From contig CAKQHU010000046.1 in NCBI GenBank assembly GCA_934234275.1, positions 1-9,112 on the forward strand: DNA of 9,112 bases, given 5' to 3'. Position numbers and translations under genes: made by a program. Positions 1 through 5,557 of this stretch are shown one piece after another. Every line of letters begins with the position of its first letter. Within the stretch, counting starts at the first letter, position 1. The stretch comes from an uncultured Phascolarctobacterium sp. GTDB taxonomy: Bacteria; Bacillota; Negativicutes; Acidaminococcales; Acidaminococcaceae. Below the pieces are notes generated by a model that was not told the origin of the DNA, ran no database searches, and was given only the letters and a program-made list of their open reading frames with translations.

Positions 1-1440
1 GTCATGCAGTATGCAAAGGACTACAAGGCTGTGCCGGTAGCGAAGGAATGCCTGGCGGATATGCTGACGCCGCTGGCATTTTTGGACAATGTAAGACGCA
101 GCAGCCGCAACTACTTCCTTTTGGAAAGTATTGAGGGCGGTGAGCACTGGGCGCGCTATTCCTTTGTAGGCTATGATCCTGTGCTGCGTTTGAAAATAAC
201 CGATGGCAATGCGGAAATCATCAGCGGTGCTGCCGTAAAGTATCAGGAAAGCGATCCCCTGGGCTGTATCCGCCATATTCTGGAGGAATACAAGGCACCG
301 CAGATTGAAGGCCTGCCTAACTTTACCGGCGGTCTTGTAGGTACCTTTGGCTTTGATTTTATGCGTTACTGCGAGCCGGATATGCGTGTGAATAAAGAAC
401 GCAAGGCGGAATTTGCCGATGTCGATTTGATGCTGTTTGATAAGCTGATTGCCTTTGACCATCTCAAGCAGAAGATTTTCCTGATTGTGAATGTCAAAAC
501 GGATAATGCTTCTATCAACTACGCTAAAGCAGAGCGCGAAATTGCGGCAATGGAAGAAATGCTGCTGCAGCCTGTGCAGCCGAAGAAGCCTGTGAAGGCT
601 AAGCTGGGCGAGTTCACCAGTAACCAAAGCCGTGAGCAGTATAATAAAAATGTGCTCCGCTGCAAGGAATATATCAAAAACGGTGATGCCTTTCAGATTG
701 TTTACGCGCAAAAATTCAGTGCAACCTATGACCAAAGCCTTTTCAGCGCTTACCGCTATTTGAGAACGACGAACCCTTCGCAGTACATGGTTTTTTTGCA
801 TAATGACGATATGGAAATTGCCGGCAGCTCACCGGAAACGTTGGTGAAGGTAGTTGGCAAAAAGGTTATCAGCATGCCTATTGCGGGCACACGCCGCCGC
901 GGACGGACGAGCGAGGAGGACAAAGCGCTGGAGCAGGAGCTTTTGGCAGATGCCAAGGAAATCGCCGAGCATAATATGCTGGTAGATTTGGGGCGCAACG
1001 ATGTGGGCCGTGTCTGCGACTTTGGCAGCGTCAAAGTGAGCGATTACAAGGCGATTAAACGCTTTTCACATGTTATGCATATCACGAGCAAGGTTACAGG
1101 CCAACTGAGCGCCGATAAGGACGCATTGGACGCGCTGCGGGCAGTATTCCCGGCAGGCACGCTGAGCGGAGCGCCGAAAATTCGCGCCTGCGAGATTATC
1201 GACGAGCTGGAGCCGGAGCGCCGTGGTATTTATGGCGGTGGCATGGGCTATCTTGATTTTGGCGGCAACATGGATATCTGCATTACGATTCGCACCATGG
1301 TCAAGAAGAACGACAGAGTTTATATTCAGGCCGGTGGCGGTATTGTAGCGGATTCTGTAGTGGATAATGAATTTCAGGAGACTGTGAATAAGGCAGGCGC
1401 CTGCATGACGGCGCTGCGCATGACGGCAGAGGAGGAGTAA
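1..1440 (+). CDS. trpE: Anthranilate synthase component I (TrpE), 5' end cut by window edge
   Basis: Converts chorismate, with ammonia delivered by TrpG, to anthranilate: the first committed step of tryptophan synthesis. Numbering from the first ATG in the window (position 4), the feedback-site motif LLES is at residues 39-42, followed by GGE and ARYSFVG. The chorismate-binding half carries SSPETL, PIAGTRRRG, AEHNMLVDLGRND, FSHVMH, GTLSGAPK and QAGGGIV. The alanine in PIAGT is the TrpE state; PabB usually has lysine there (PIKGT). The family usually has a proline where this protein has the second R of TRRRG. I think the ATG at 4 is not the real start: the preceding codon (gtc) is in frame, no ribosome binding site is visible, and TrpE normally has about 10-15 more residues before this point. 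trpG follows after a 3-base gap, so the two are translated from one message. Confidence 0.95.
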   Translation, partial: VMQYAKDYKAVPVAKECLADMLTPLAFLDNVRRSSRNYFLLESIEGGEHWARYSFVGYDPVLRLKITDGNAEIISGAAVKYQESDPLGCIRHILEEYKAPQIEGLPNFTGGLVGTFGFDFMRYCEPDMRVNKERKAEFADVDLMLFDKLIAFDHLKQKIFLIVNVKTDNASINYAKAEREIAAMEEMLLQPVQPKKPVKAKLGEFTSNQSREQYNKNVLRCKEYIKNGDAFQIVYAQKFSATYDQSLFSAYRYLRTTNPSQYMVFLHNDDMEIAGSSPETLVKVVGKKVISMPIAGTRRRGRTSEEDKALEQELLADAKEIAEHNMLVDLGRNDVGRVCDFGSVKVSDYKAIKRFSHVMHITSKVTGQLSADKDALDALRAVFPAGTLSGAPKIRACEIIDELEPERRGIYGGGMGYLDFGGNMDICITIRTMVKKNDRVYIQAGGGIVADSVVDNEFQETVNKAGACMTALRMTAEEE

Positions 1441-1443
1441 GCA

Positions 1444-2010
1444 ATGATTTTGATTATAGATAACTACGACAGCTTTACTTTTAATCTGTATCAGCTGATT
1501 GGCGAAATCAATCCTGATATCAAGGTTGTGCGTAATGATAAGCTGACGATTGAGGATATCAGAGCTATGCAACCGGATCATATTATTATTTCGCCGGGGC
1601 CGGGCAATCCCAAGCAGGCAGGTATTTGTCTGGAGGTGATTCGCCAGCTGGCAGGTGAGTTCCAGATTTTAGGTGTCTGCCTGGGGCATCAGGCGATTGG
1701 CGAAGCCTTTGGCGGTAACGTGGTGCATGCGCCGGAGATCGTGCACGGCAAGGCGGATAAGGTGTATTTGGAGGCGGCAAGCCCCATCTTTAAGGATATG
1801 CCGGATGGCTTTGAGGCAGCGCGCTATCATTCGCTGATTGTGGAGCCGGAAAGCTTGCCGGAATGCCTGGAGGTTACGGCGAAAACGGCGAAGGATGAGA
1901 TTATGGCGCTGCAGCATAAAACTCTGCCGGTGTATGGCGTGCAGTTCCATCCGGAGTCGATTATGACGCCGCAGGGACGGACGATTTTGAAAAACTTTTT
2001 GAGCCTGTAA
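1444..2010 (+). CDS. trpG: Anthranilate synthase component II, glutamine amidotransferase (TrpG)
   Basis: Class I glutamine amidotransferase that hydrolyses glutamine and passes ammonia to TrpE. The 188 residues match the stand-alone family length. The triad is visible: Cys79 in GVCLGHQ, and His169 and Glu171 in QFHPES. The oxyanion-side motif ISPGPGNP is at 49-56 and the N-terminus MILIIDNYDSFT is typical. The ATG lies 3 bases after the trpE stop, with a GGAGGAG stretch at the very end of trpE as ribosome binding site, so translation is probably coupled. In many Firmicutes the same subunit also serves PabB for folate synthesis; that dual use cannot be decided here. Unusually for a trp operon, transcription appears to stop right after this gene and no trpD follows. 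Confidence 0.95.
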   Translation: MILIIDNYDSFTFNLYQLIGEINPDIKVVRNDKLTIEDIRAMQPDHIIISPGPGNPKQAGICLEVIRQLAGEFQILGVCLGHQAIGEAFGGNVVHAPEIVHGKADKVYLEAASPIFKDMPDGFEAARYHSLIVEPESLPECLEVTAKTAKDEIMALQHKTLPVYGVQFHPESIMTPQGRTILKNFLSL

Positions 2011-2015
2011 AGTGA

Positions 2016-2061
2016 AACGCAGAATGTACTGAGAAGATGAGTACATTCTGCGTTGTTTTTT
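2016..2061 (+). terminator. Intrinsic terminator of the trpEG transcript
   Basis: Arms at 2016-2030 and 2040-2054 pair perfectly over 15 bp, with a 9-nt loop, followed by GTTTTTT. It starts 5 bases after the trpG stop and marks the end of the operon and the left edge of the accessory island. Confidence 0.93.
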
Positions 2062-2129
2062 GATTAGAGAAGGATTAGCATTTAGGGGATAAAGATGAAA
2101 AGCTCGCATCTTAAACTAAAGAAAACTCC

Positions 2130-2158
2130 TTGAAAAATACTTGGGAAAGATATAATAT
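2130..2158 (+). promoter_or_regulatory. Candidate promoter for the island's first gene
   Basis: TTGAAA at 2130-2135, with TATAAT at 2151-2156 (15-bp spacer) or TAATAT at 2153-2158 (17-bp spacer), in an AT-rich gap about 50 bases before the ATG at 2205. It lies just after a strong terminator, so the gene downstream needs its own promoter. Seen by eye only. Confidence 0.5.
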
Positions 2159-2204
2159 TAATTCAGAGAATTAGTTATTTATTCTGTGGTCAGTAGGTGG
2201 TAGA

Positions 2205-2384
2205 ATGAAGGTAAAATGGATAATTGAAAGTGACTTCCCTCTTGGTACGCAGGGGAAAATCTATGACGTGTTAGGGCAGTGTACCCTTGGGAAAACTAAG
2301 CGTGTTACTTGGTATAAAATCACTAATGATATGGGCGAGACTTGTTGGTTTCCGGAAGGTTATTTTGAGATAGTTGAGGAGTAG
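2205..2384 (+). CDS. Small SH3-like hypothetical protein, immunity-like orphan
   Basis: This 59-residue ORF is supported by AGGTGG at 2195-2200, 4 bases before the ATG. The protein is beta-rich: MKVKWIIESD, a GKIYDVL turn, then WYKITNDMGETCWFPEGYFEIVEE. The pattern 'G K x Y x V ... WYxIxxDxGExxxFPxxxFEIV' is one I associate with small SH3-barrel-like proteins of Firmicutes phages and toxin/immunity loci; the function is not known to me. No signal peptide or membrane segment is visible, so it should be cytoplasmic. It is probably the first gene of the island and may be co-transcribed with the Cys-rich gene at 2452. A 13-codon reading frame beginning with ATG at 2388 follows at once and ends at 2429; it may be a scrap of another gene. 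The immunity role is inferred from the neighbourhood only. Confidence 0.7.
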   Translation: MKVKWIIESDFPLGTQGKIYDVLGQCTLGKTKRVTWYKITNDMGETCWFPEGYFEIVEE

Positions 2385-2451
2385 CCTATGGGTGATTTCA
2401 ACCTTCATGGTACGATGGAAGACAGTTAAAAAAAATAGAGGGGATTAAGAA

Positions 2452-2628
2452 ATGGATGCAGAAGATGAAATGATGGTATATTGCCCGATTTTCCAAAAGA
2501 AAATTTATGATGGCGATTGTTATGAAATAGTTCATTGTGGTTATGGCGACATAAAAAAAGACATGCATCCTGAAATCTTCGATTGGAATGCCACGATTGC
2601 AATTTGTGCAAAATGTAGGAAGAACTAG
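2452..2628 (+). CDS. Small Cys-rich hypothetical protein
   Basis: The ORF has 58 codons with GAGGGG at 2438-2443, 8 bases before the ATG. The product has five cysteines: Cys11 in YCPIF, Cys23 in DGDCYEIV, Cys29, and Cys52/Cys55 in a C-terminal CAKC knuckle. This spacing suggests a small metal-binding or disulfide-free zinc-ribbon fold. The layout 'CP(x)nI(x)nGDCYEIV ... CxKC' recalls unnamed small proteins of Firmicutes accessory regions, but I do not know a function. It lies on the same strand, 67 bases after the SH3-like gene, and could share its transcript. What else it could be: a second orphan immunity-like gene or a phage accessory protein. Confidence 0.65.
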   Translation: MDAEDEMMVYCPIFQKKIYDGDCYEIVHCGYGDIKKDMHPEIFDWNATIAICAKCRKN

Positions 2629-2780
2629 AAGTTTCCTAAAAAGGTATCAAAGATTTAATTCTTTAAGCATAGTTAGATATTTTTCTTGCTACGCTTATAT
2701 TTGAGTTAAAACTATGAGCACCTGATGCAAGGACTGAAACGAGAGCTTGCTTACGATGCAGGCCTTATATATAATGTCTT

Positions 2781-2944
2781 GCAGAACAAGCTCCTGAAAC
2801 AGGCGGCATCCGTGGTTACGAAGTTGGTAAAAACATTGTGGTTCGCTATGATCCGTACAACAACGACTATGTAAAAGCTGATGCTTTTACTGGATTGTTA
2901 CTATGTTTAAGCCTGATAATAAGGCTGGCTATTATGAAACATGA
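2781..2944 (+). pseudogene. Decayed C-terminal tail of a phage-type toxin (PBECR-like remnant)
   Basis: From 2781 one frame reads AEQAPETGGIRGYEVGKN, then IVVRYDPYNNDYVKADAFTG. The sequence TMFKPDNKAGYYET and a stop (2942-2944) sit in another frame beginning at the ACT at 2900. Joining them needs a single-base indel near 2895-2900. The joined text resembles the end of nuclease-like toxin domains found fused to phage minor head proteins (the Phage-Barnase-EndoU-ColicinE5/D-RelE group, ending in 'RYDxxxNDFVKxxxxxGxxTMFKP'). A further possibly related stretch (about 2725-2780, reading MQGLKRELAYDAGLIYNVLQ) precedes it in a third frame. No start or upstream domain survives. The fragment lies 23 bases before the CPCC gene, where a matching immunity gene would be expected. 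Family assignment is from memory of the motif, without a search. Confidence 0.6.
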
Positions 2945-2967
2945 AGAAAGGCGGAGGGAAATAAAAA

Positions 2968-3171
2968 ATGAAACACTTATGTCCTGTTTGTGGTCAATAT
3001 GAATTTACAAGACGCAGTGCAAATCCGCTCGATTGCTGCTATTTGGGCTGCAAGGTATGTGGCTGGATTGACGATGCAGTGTTGGAATTGGAGCCGGATT
3101 ATGGTGGTGGAGAATTAGGGATTTCCCTAAACCAGGCTCGAGCCGAATTGGCTGCTAAACACAAACAATAA
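2968..3171 (+). CDS. CPCC-type zinc-binding small protein, putative immunity gene
   Basis: A 67-residue protein with two cysteine knuckles, CPVCG at 5-9 and CKVCGW at 28-33, and extra Cys23/Cys24. These are followed by the conserved tail DDAVLELEPDYGGG and SLNQARAEL. This matches the Cys-rich CPCC family (CPxCG ... CxxCxWxDD ... PDxxGGxNxxSLxxAR), which is common next to polymorphic and phage-borne toxins. Binding of zinc by the knuckles is a family-level inference. GGAGGG at 2953-2958 is a strong ribosome binding site 9 bases before the ATG. It follows directly on the decayed toxin tail and ends at a terminator, so it looks like the surviving immunity half of a dead pair. Its role as immunity protein is inferred from position. 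Confidence 0.8.
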   Translation: MKHLCPVCGQYEFTRRSANPLDCCYLGCKVCGWIDDAVLELEPDYGGGELGISLNQARAELAAKHKQ

Positions 3172-3182
3172 AAATTTTATTT

Positions 3183-3211
3183 AACCGCTTGCTTAGCGCA
3201 GGCGGTTTTTT
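3183..3211 (+). terminator. Intrinsic terminator after the CPCC gene
   Basis: AACCGCTTGC (3183-3192) pairs with GCAGGCGGTT (3198-3207) with one G-U pair and a 5-nt loop; the T-run spans 3206-3211. The T-run is also where repeat copy 1 begins. Confidence 0.85.
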
Positions 3212-3433
3212 ATTGCCCAGGAGAGGGCACAATACAGGGCGGAGGCCCATGATATGGAGGTATCAGAAATGGAAATGAAACAGGTTTACGAAGCACTGGA
3301 GAAAGTTGAGAACGGTGCTGACCTCATCGCTGCTATCAAGGGCGAAATCAACACTCTCAACAACGAGGCTAAGAAGCATCGCACGGCAGGAGAGCAGAGT
3401 GCGACAAAGCTGAAAAGCATCTTGGAGGCTGTT
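3206..3433 (+). repeat. 228-bp direct repeat, copy 1
   Basis: Matches 5552-5779 without gaps over 228 bp, with five mismatches by eye (about 98% identity). It spans a terminator T-run, a 50-base leader with two small hairpins, and the first 60 codons of the small ORF. Identity ends after GAGGCTGTT at 3433. Confidence 0.95.
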
Positions 3434-3481
3434 AGCGTTCGCCGGCGAATAAAAATAAGCCGCCCAAATGAGCGGGAATGA
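3254..3481 (+). CDS. Repeat-borne small helical protein, copy 1 (scaffold-N-terminus-like, altered C-terminus)
   Basis: A 75-codon ORF whose first 60 residues are identical to the ORF at 5600: MEVSEMEMKQVYEALEKVEN, then GADLIAAIKGEINTLNNEAK and KHRTAGEQSATKLKSILEAV. It is predicted to be almost wholly helical and charged, without membrane segments. Two starts are possible: ATG 3254 with GGAGG at 3241-3245, or ATG 3269 with a better-spaced GGAGGT at 3256-3261. The helical, charged character and its place after a minor-head/toxin cassette suggest the N-terminus of a phage scaffolding protein; this is inference. After residue 60 the copies part: here a 7-base insertion relative to copy 2 (AGCGTTC at 3434-3440) shifts the frame into a basic 15-residue tail, so this copy is probably truncated. 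It converges with the reverse-strand gene at 3485, leaving a 3-base gap. Confidence 0.6.
   Translation: MEVSEMEMKQVYEALEKVENGADLIAAIKGEINTLNNEAKKHRTAGEQSATKLKSILEAVSVRRRIKISRPNERE
3451..3476 (-). terminator. Weak candidate terminator of the reverse-strand membrane gene
   Basis: On the minus strand, CCGC (complement of 3472-3475) can pair with GCGG (complement of 3460-3463), followed by CTTATTTTTAT. The stem is only 4 bp, so this is a weak call. Confidence 0.3.
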
Positions 3482-3484
3482 AAA

Positions 3485-3724
3485 TTATTTATTTTGCTTT
3501 ATAGCTTCACGTGTTTTTCTTAATTCTTCTAAACGTGTTTCTTCACGTACATCTTCGGCAAGTTGGTCGTAATATGCTTGTTTATTGGATTCGTTAAAGA
3601 AATCTTTAATCATGCGGTATAACATGTATATGGTTAACGGCGGGAAAACAGCAAGAGTTAAAATCATCAGAACCCAGTTGAAATACCATTTTTTTATTCC
3701 GAAAAGATACATAACTATCACCAT
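3485..3724 (-). CDS. Small membrane protein of unknown function
   Basis: This reverse-strand ORF encodes up to 79 residues. A hydrophobic stretch (about residues 14-40, NWVLMILTLAVFPPLTIYML) is followed by a charged helical tail rich in K, E and R, consistent with one long or two short membrane segments and a cytoplasmic tail. The start is uncertain. The ATG at 3724 abuts GAGG without spacing, while an in-frame ATG at 3712 has GGTGAT just upstream and would give 75 residues. A TATAAT on the minus strand (3736-3741) is close enough to give a very short leader. It is the only reverse-strand gene in the island and separates repeat copy 1 from the minor head remnant, so it may be a later insertion. 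I do not recognise a family. Confidence 0.6.
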   Translation of the reverse strand: MVIVMYLFGIKKWYFNWVLMILTLAVFPPLTIYMLYRMIKDFFNESNKQAYYDQLAEDVREETRLEELRKTREAIKQNK

Positions 3725-3735
3725 CCTCTATTTAT

Positions 3736-3741
3736 ATTATA
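3736..3741 (-). promoter_or_regulatory. Candidate -10 box for the reverse-strand membrane gene
   Basis: TATAAT on the minus strand, 12 bases before the ATG at 3724. No convincing -35 is seen at 17 bp (TAGCCA). Confidence 0.35.
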
Positions 3742-3757
3742 ACAGCAGGAGGCGTTT

Positions 3758-3970
3758 ATGGCTAGAAGAAGATGCAAGTTTCATTTAGATAAATATAAAT
3801 TTTTATTTATGCAATGCAACATATGCCAGAAAAATTACAAAACGATTTATAAAATGCTATAGACAAATGGGCAGAATGTATATAACGGCGGCAAGGATAT
3901 TATCAGCAGGCAGGACCTGCCGAAATATCTGCAGAAGGTAAGGGAGGCTACAGGCAACGACCTGCAGGCA
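3758..3970 (+). pseudogene. Shattered 5' end of the minor head protein gene
   Basis: AGGAGG (3748-3752) and ATG 3758 open a frame reading MARRRCKFHLDKYKFLF that ends at TAG 3860-3862. The natural continuation is scattered over frames: ATYARKITK (from 3812) in one, NAIDKWAECI (from 3853) in another, then YNGGKDIISRQDLPKYLQKV back in the first frame from 3881. That last frame runs without a stop into the ORF at 3971. The pieces join into one plausible helical N-terminus of a gpF-type minor head protein only with several small indels between about 3795 and 3885. So the full-length protein cannot be made as written, although the downstream frame stays open from 3863. That the pieces belong to one ancestor is inference from their continuity. 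Confidence 0.65.
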
Positions 3971-5032
3971 TTGGCTGAGCAAAGGCAGGCTATTGATAAA
4001 ATCAATCGTCTGGCCAAAAATGGCGCACCCAACAAAGCACTGCAGGCAGCCTATAATGAATTGCTGGAAGCAGTGCAGAAAGGCAATGAAAAGGCTATTG
4101 AAAAGGCCGTGGAAGTTGCGGTCAACGAAAAATCCCGCTATGTTGCCGAACGTATCACCCGAACCGAGATGGCAAGGGCGTGGGCTGATGGCTTCCTAGC
4201 AAAGATAAAAGATGATGCTGATGTTGTGGCTGTGAAATTTAAATTAAGCAGCCGTCACCCTGTTTTTGATATCTGCGACATGTACGCCAAAGCTGATATG
4301 TATGGCTTAGGTGCAGGCATATATCCCAAGGATAAGCTGCCACCTTTGCCGGTACACCCGCATTGCTTATGCCGCTACGTGGAAGTTATTGAAGGCGAGG
4401 TTGATATGAAGCAGCAACGCGACCAGGTGCGTGAGGCTGGCGACAAATGGCTGAACAGCTTGCCGGAAGCACGCAGGGTGCAGGTGCTGGGGCGTAAGGG
4501 CTTGAAGGCGTGGGAAGACGGCAAGGATTGGCGCAAGCATATGCGTGGTTATGCTGGACTGCGGGAAGTAAAAGGCAGGCTGAGCGATTTGCCTACTGGT
4601 GCTATATCTGGTGCTTTGAATGACAAGAACGATCCAGATTATATTAGACGTTGTAAACATGCTGAAAGATATTATGAAGCACGGCGTAAAAATGGAATAA
4701 GGGCTTTTGTTAACAAAATACATCAGAATACAGGTTATCCTAAAAAACGCTTGGAAAGCATATATAATCATGTTTTTATCAATGAGTATGATTTAGCAGA
4801 TGGGCATCATAGGTTTCATCCTAGCTATGAAATGACGCAATCTTTTCAAAGACTATTAGAAGGGAAAAACATACAAGCACATGATATACTGATGTTAAAA
4901 CATGAACATTTAGAGTTTGCTATTATGCATAAATTGGGATATAATTATGATAGAGCTCATGATTTGACTAACACGAAGTATAATTACAGTAAAGCCGAAA
5001 CAGAATGGCGGAGGAAACATGCTAACACTTGA
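3971..5032 (+). CDS. Phage Mu gpF-like minor head protein (5' truncated) with C-terminal toxin-like domain
   Basis: The frame is open from 3863; the codon at 3971 is a TTG and is only the first start-like codon I can offer, so the true initiation point is unknown. Residues about 1-140 are the Phage_Mu_F head-morphogenesis domain: RITRTEMARAWADGF at 61-75, DICDMYA at 100-106 and the closing PPLPVHPHCLCRYVEV at 124-139, with the usual Cys/His cluster. Residues 140-215 contain GRKGLKAWEDGKDWRKHMRG, a linker typical of such proteins. Residues about 217-353 form a different, AT-rich domain: HAERYYEARR, HVFINEYDL, RFHPSYEM, HDILMLKHEHLE and AHDLTNTKYNY. I associate this His/Glu pattern with C-terminal tips of phage head and polymorphic toxins; the activity is unknown. 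The immunity-like gene overlaps its last 14 bases. The head domain would act in capsid assembly, the tip perhaps on the infected or neighbouring cell. Confidence 0.8.
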   Translation: MAEQRQAIDKINRLAKNGAPNKALQAAYNELLEAVQKGNEKAIEKAVEVAVNEKSRYVAERITRTEMARAWADGFLAKIKDDADVVAVKFKLSSRHPVFDICDMYAKADMYGLGAGIYPKDKLPPLPVHPHCLCRYVEVIEGEVDMKQQRDQVREAGDKWLNSLPEARRVQVLGRKGLKAWEDGKDWRKHMRGYAGLREVKGRLSDLPTGAISGALNDKNDPDYIRRCKHAERYYEARRKNGIRAFVNKIHQNTGYPKKRLESIYNHVFINEYDLADGHHRFHPSYEMTQSFQRLLEGKNIQAHDILMLKHEHLEFAIMHKLGYNYDRAHDLTNTKYNYSKAETEWRRKHANT

Positions 5033-5258
5033 ATTATTAAAATTAACAGATGAATATGTACAATACAAGTTTTTCCCCGAAAATGATAAAAGTAACTTTG
5101 GCATTGTACAGGTTGATATTAAAGAGCCTACAAAGCGATTTGTTGTACAAGATGCTAAGAATGTTTCTGGCATGTATAAGGGGATGGCAATGTTCAGGGT
5201 TAGCTTGCTTGCAGAAAATGGTGACTTCCCTCAGACTAGCGCTTGTGCTTGGTACTAA
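5019..5258 (+). CDS. Immunity-like small protein overlapping the toxin-like tip
   Basis: A 79-residue protein whose ATG lies inside the end of the preceding gene (14-base overlap), with GGAGG at 5010-5014: translation should be coupled, as in toxin/immunity pairs. The sequence is beta-rich: VQYKFFPENDKSNFGIVQVD, VVQDAKNVSGMYKGMAMFRV, and a C-terminus DFPQTSACAWY. The pattern 'YxYxPEGxxxxGxVxVD ... Y...A...I....NGxFPxxGxxAWY' recalls a small family I have seen directly downstream of toxins with the same HExxE/KYNY tip. No signal or membrane segment. It is followed by a terminator. The immunity role rests on position, size and overlap, not on a proven homologue. Confidence 0.75.
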   Translation: MLTLELLKLTDEYVQYKFFPENDKSNFGIVQVDIKEPTKRFVVQDAKNVSGMYKGMAMFRVSLLAENGDFPQTSACAWY

Positions 5259-5286
5259 CAAGTTTGAAAGATAAATATAGGTTTAT

Positions 5287-5323
5287 AAGCAGATTTTGAG
5301 CGAAAACTCAGAGTCTGCTTTTT
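5287..5323 (+). terminator. Intrinsic terminator after the immunity-like gene
   Basis: AAGCAGA (5287-5293) pairs with TCTGCTT (5314-5320); an inner TGAG/CTCA extends the stem, and the T-run spans 5319-5323. Confidence 0.75.
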
Positions 5324-5337
5324 ATTGGAGGTGTAGC

Positions 5338-5520
5338 ATGTTAAAAACAACTTTAGGCATAGTTCAGGCGGGGATGATTCTGGGCAAGCTGTTTGGCTCG
5401 TTGGATTTGCCGTGGGTTTGGGTATTCACCCCGTTATATATCGTAATATTGCTAGTAGCTGCCGTTTTTGGATTAGCTTATTTAGCAGACAGGCAGCGAT
5501 ATAATAAATTATTAAAATAA
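5338..5520 (+). CDS. Small phage-like membrane protein
   Basis: Sixty residues from ATG 5338, chosen over an upstream in-frame TTG (5296) because GGAGGTG at 5327-5333 is well placed and because the upstream extension would run through the terminator. It is mostly hydrophobic: a first helix MLKTTLGIVQAGMILGKLFG, the motif LPWVWVFTPLYI, then a second helix VILLVAAVFGLAYLA and a basic tail DRQRYNKLLK. The '(S/L)(P/W)xWVxxPLxI' hairpin is common in tiny two-helix membrane proteins of phages (often labelled transmembrane Fragile-X-F-like); I infer the same type here. The function is unknown; holin-like or exclusion roles are possible but unsupported. The transcript must either read through the terminator at 5287-5323 or begin just downstream. 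Confidence 0.7.
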   Translation: MLKTTLGIVQAGMILGKLFGSLDLPWVWVFTPLYIVILLVAAVFGLAYLADRQRYNKLLK

Positions 5521-5531
5521 CATCGTTAATC

Positions 5532-5557
5532 AAGCACGTGTAACAGCGTGCTTTTTT
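5532..5557 (+). terminator. Intrinsic terminator before repeat copy 2
   Basis: AAGCACG (5532-5538) pairs with CGTGCTT (5547-5553), followed by T-run 5552-5557. As in copy 1, the repeat begins in the T-run although the stem sequences of the two terminators differ. Confidence 0.75.

Noticed and set aside
1066..1581. 171-codon minus-strand ORF across trpE/trpG
   Set aside because: Shadow of conserved TrpE and TrpG coding sequence; no recognisable domain.
1..2010. Reading the pair as pabB/pabA (p-aminobenzoate synthesis)
   Set aside because: The motif is PIAGT, not PIKGT, and the LLES tryptophan-site motif and full TrpE N-terminus are present.
3585..3788. 67-codon plus-strand ORF
   Set aside because: Opposite-strand shadow of the membrane gene at 3485-3724, running over its promoter; no ribosome binding site.
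5043..5261. Minus-strand ORFs of 72 and 87 codons over the immunity-like gene
   Set aside because: Shadows in AT-rich sequence; the plus-strand gene has a good ribosome binding site and coupled overlap.
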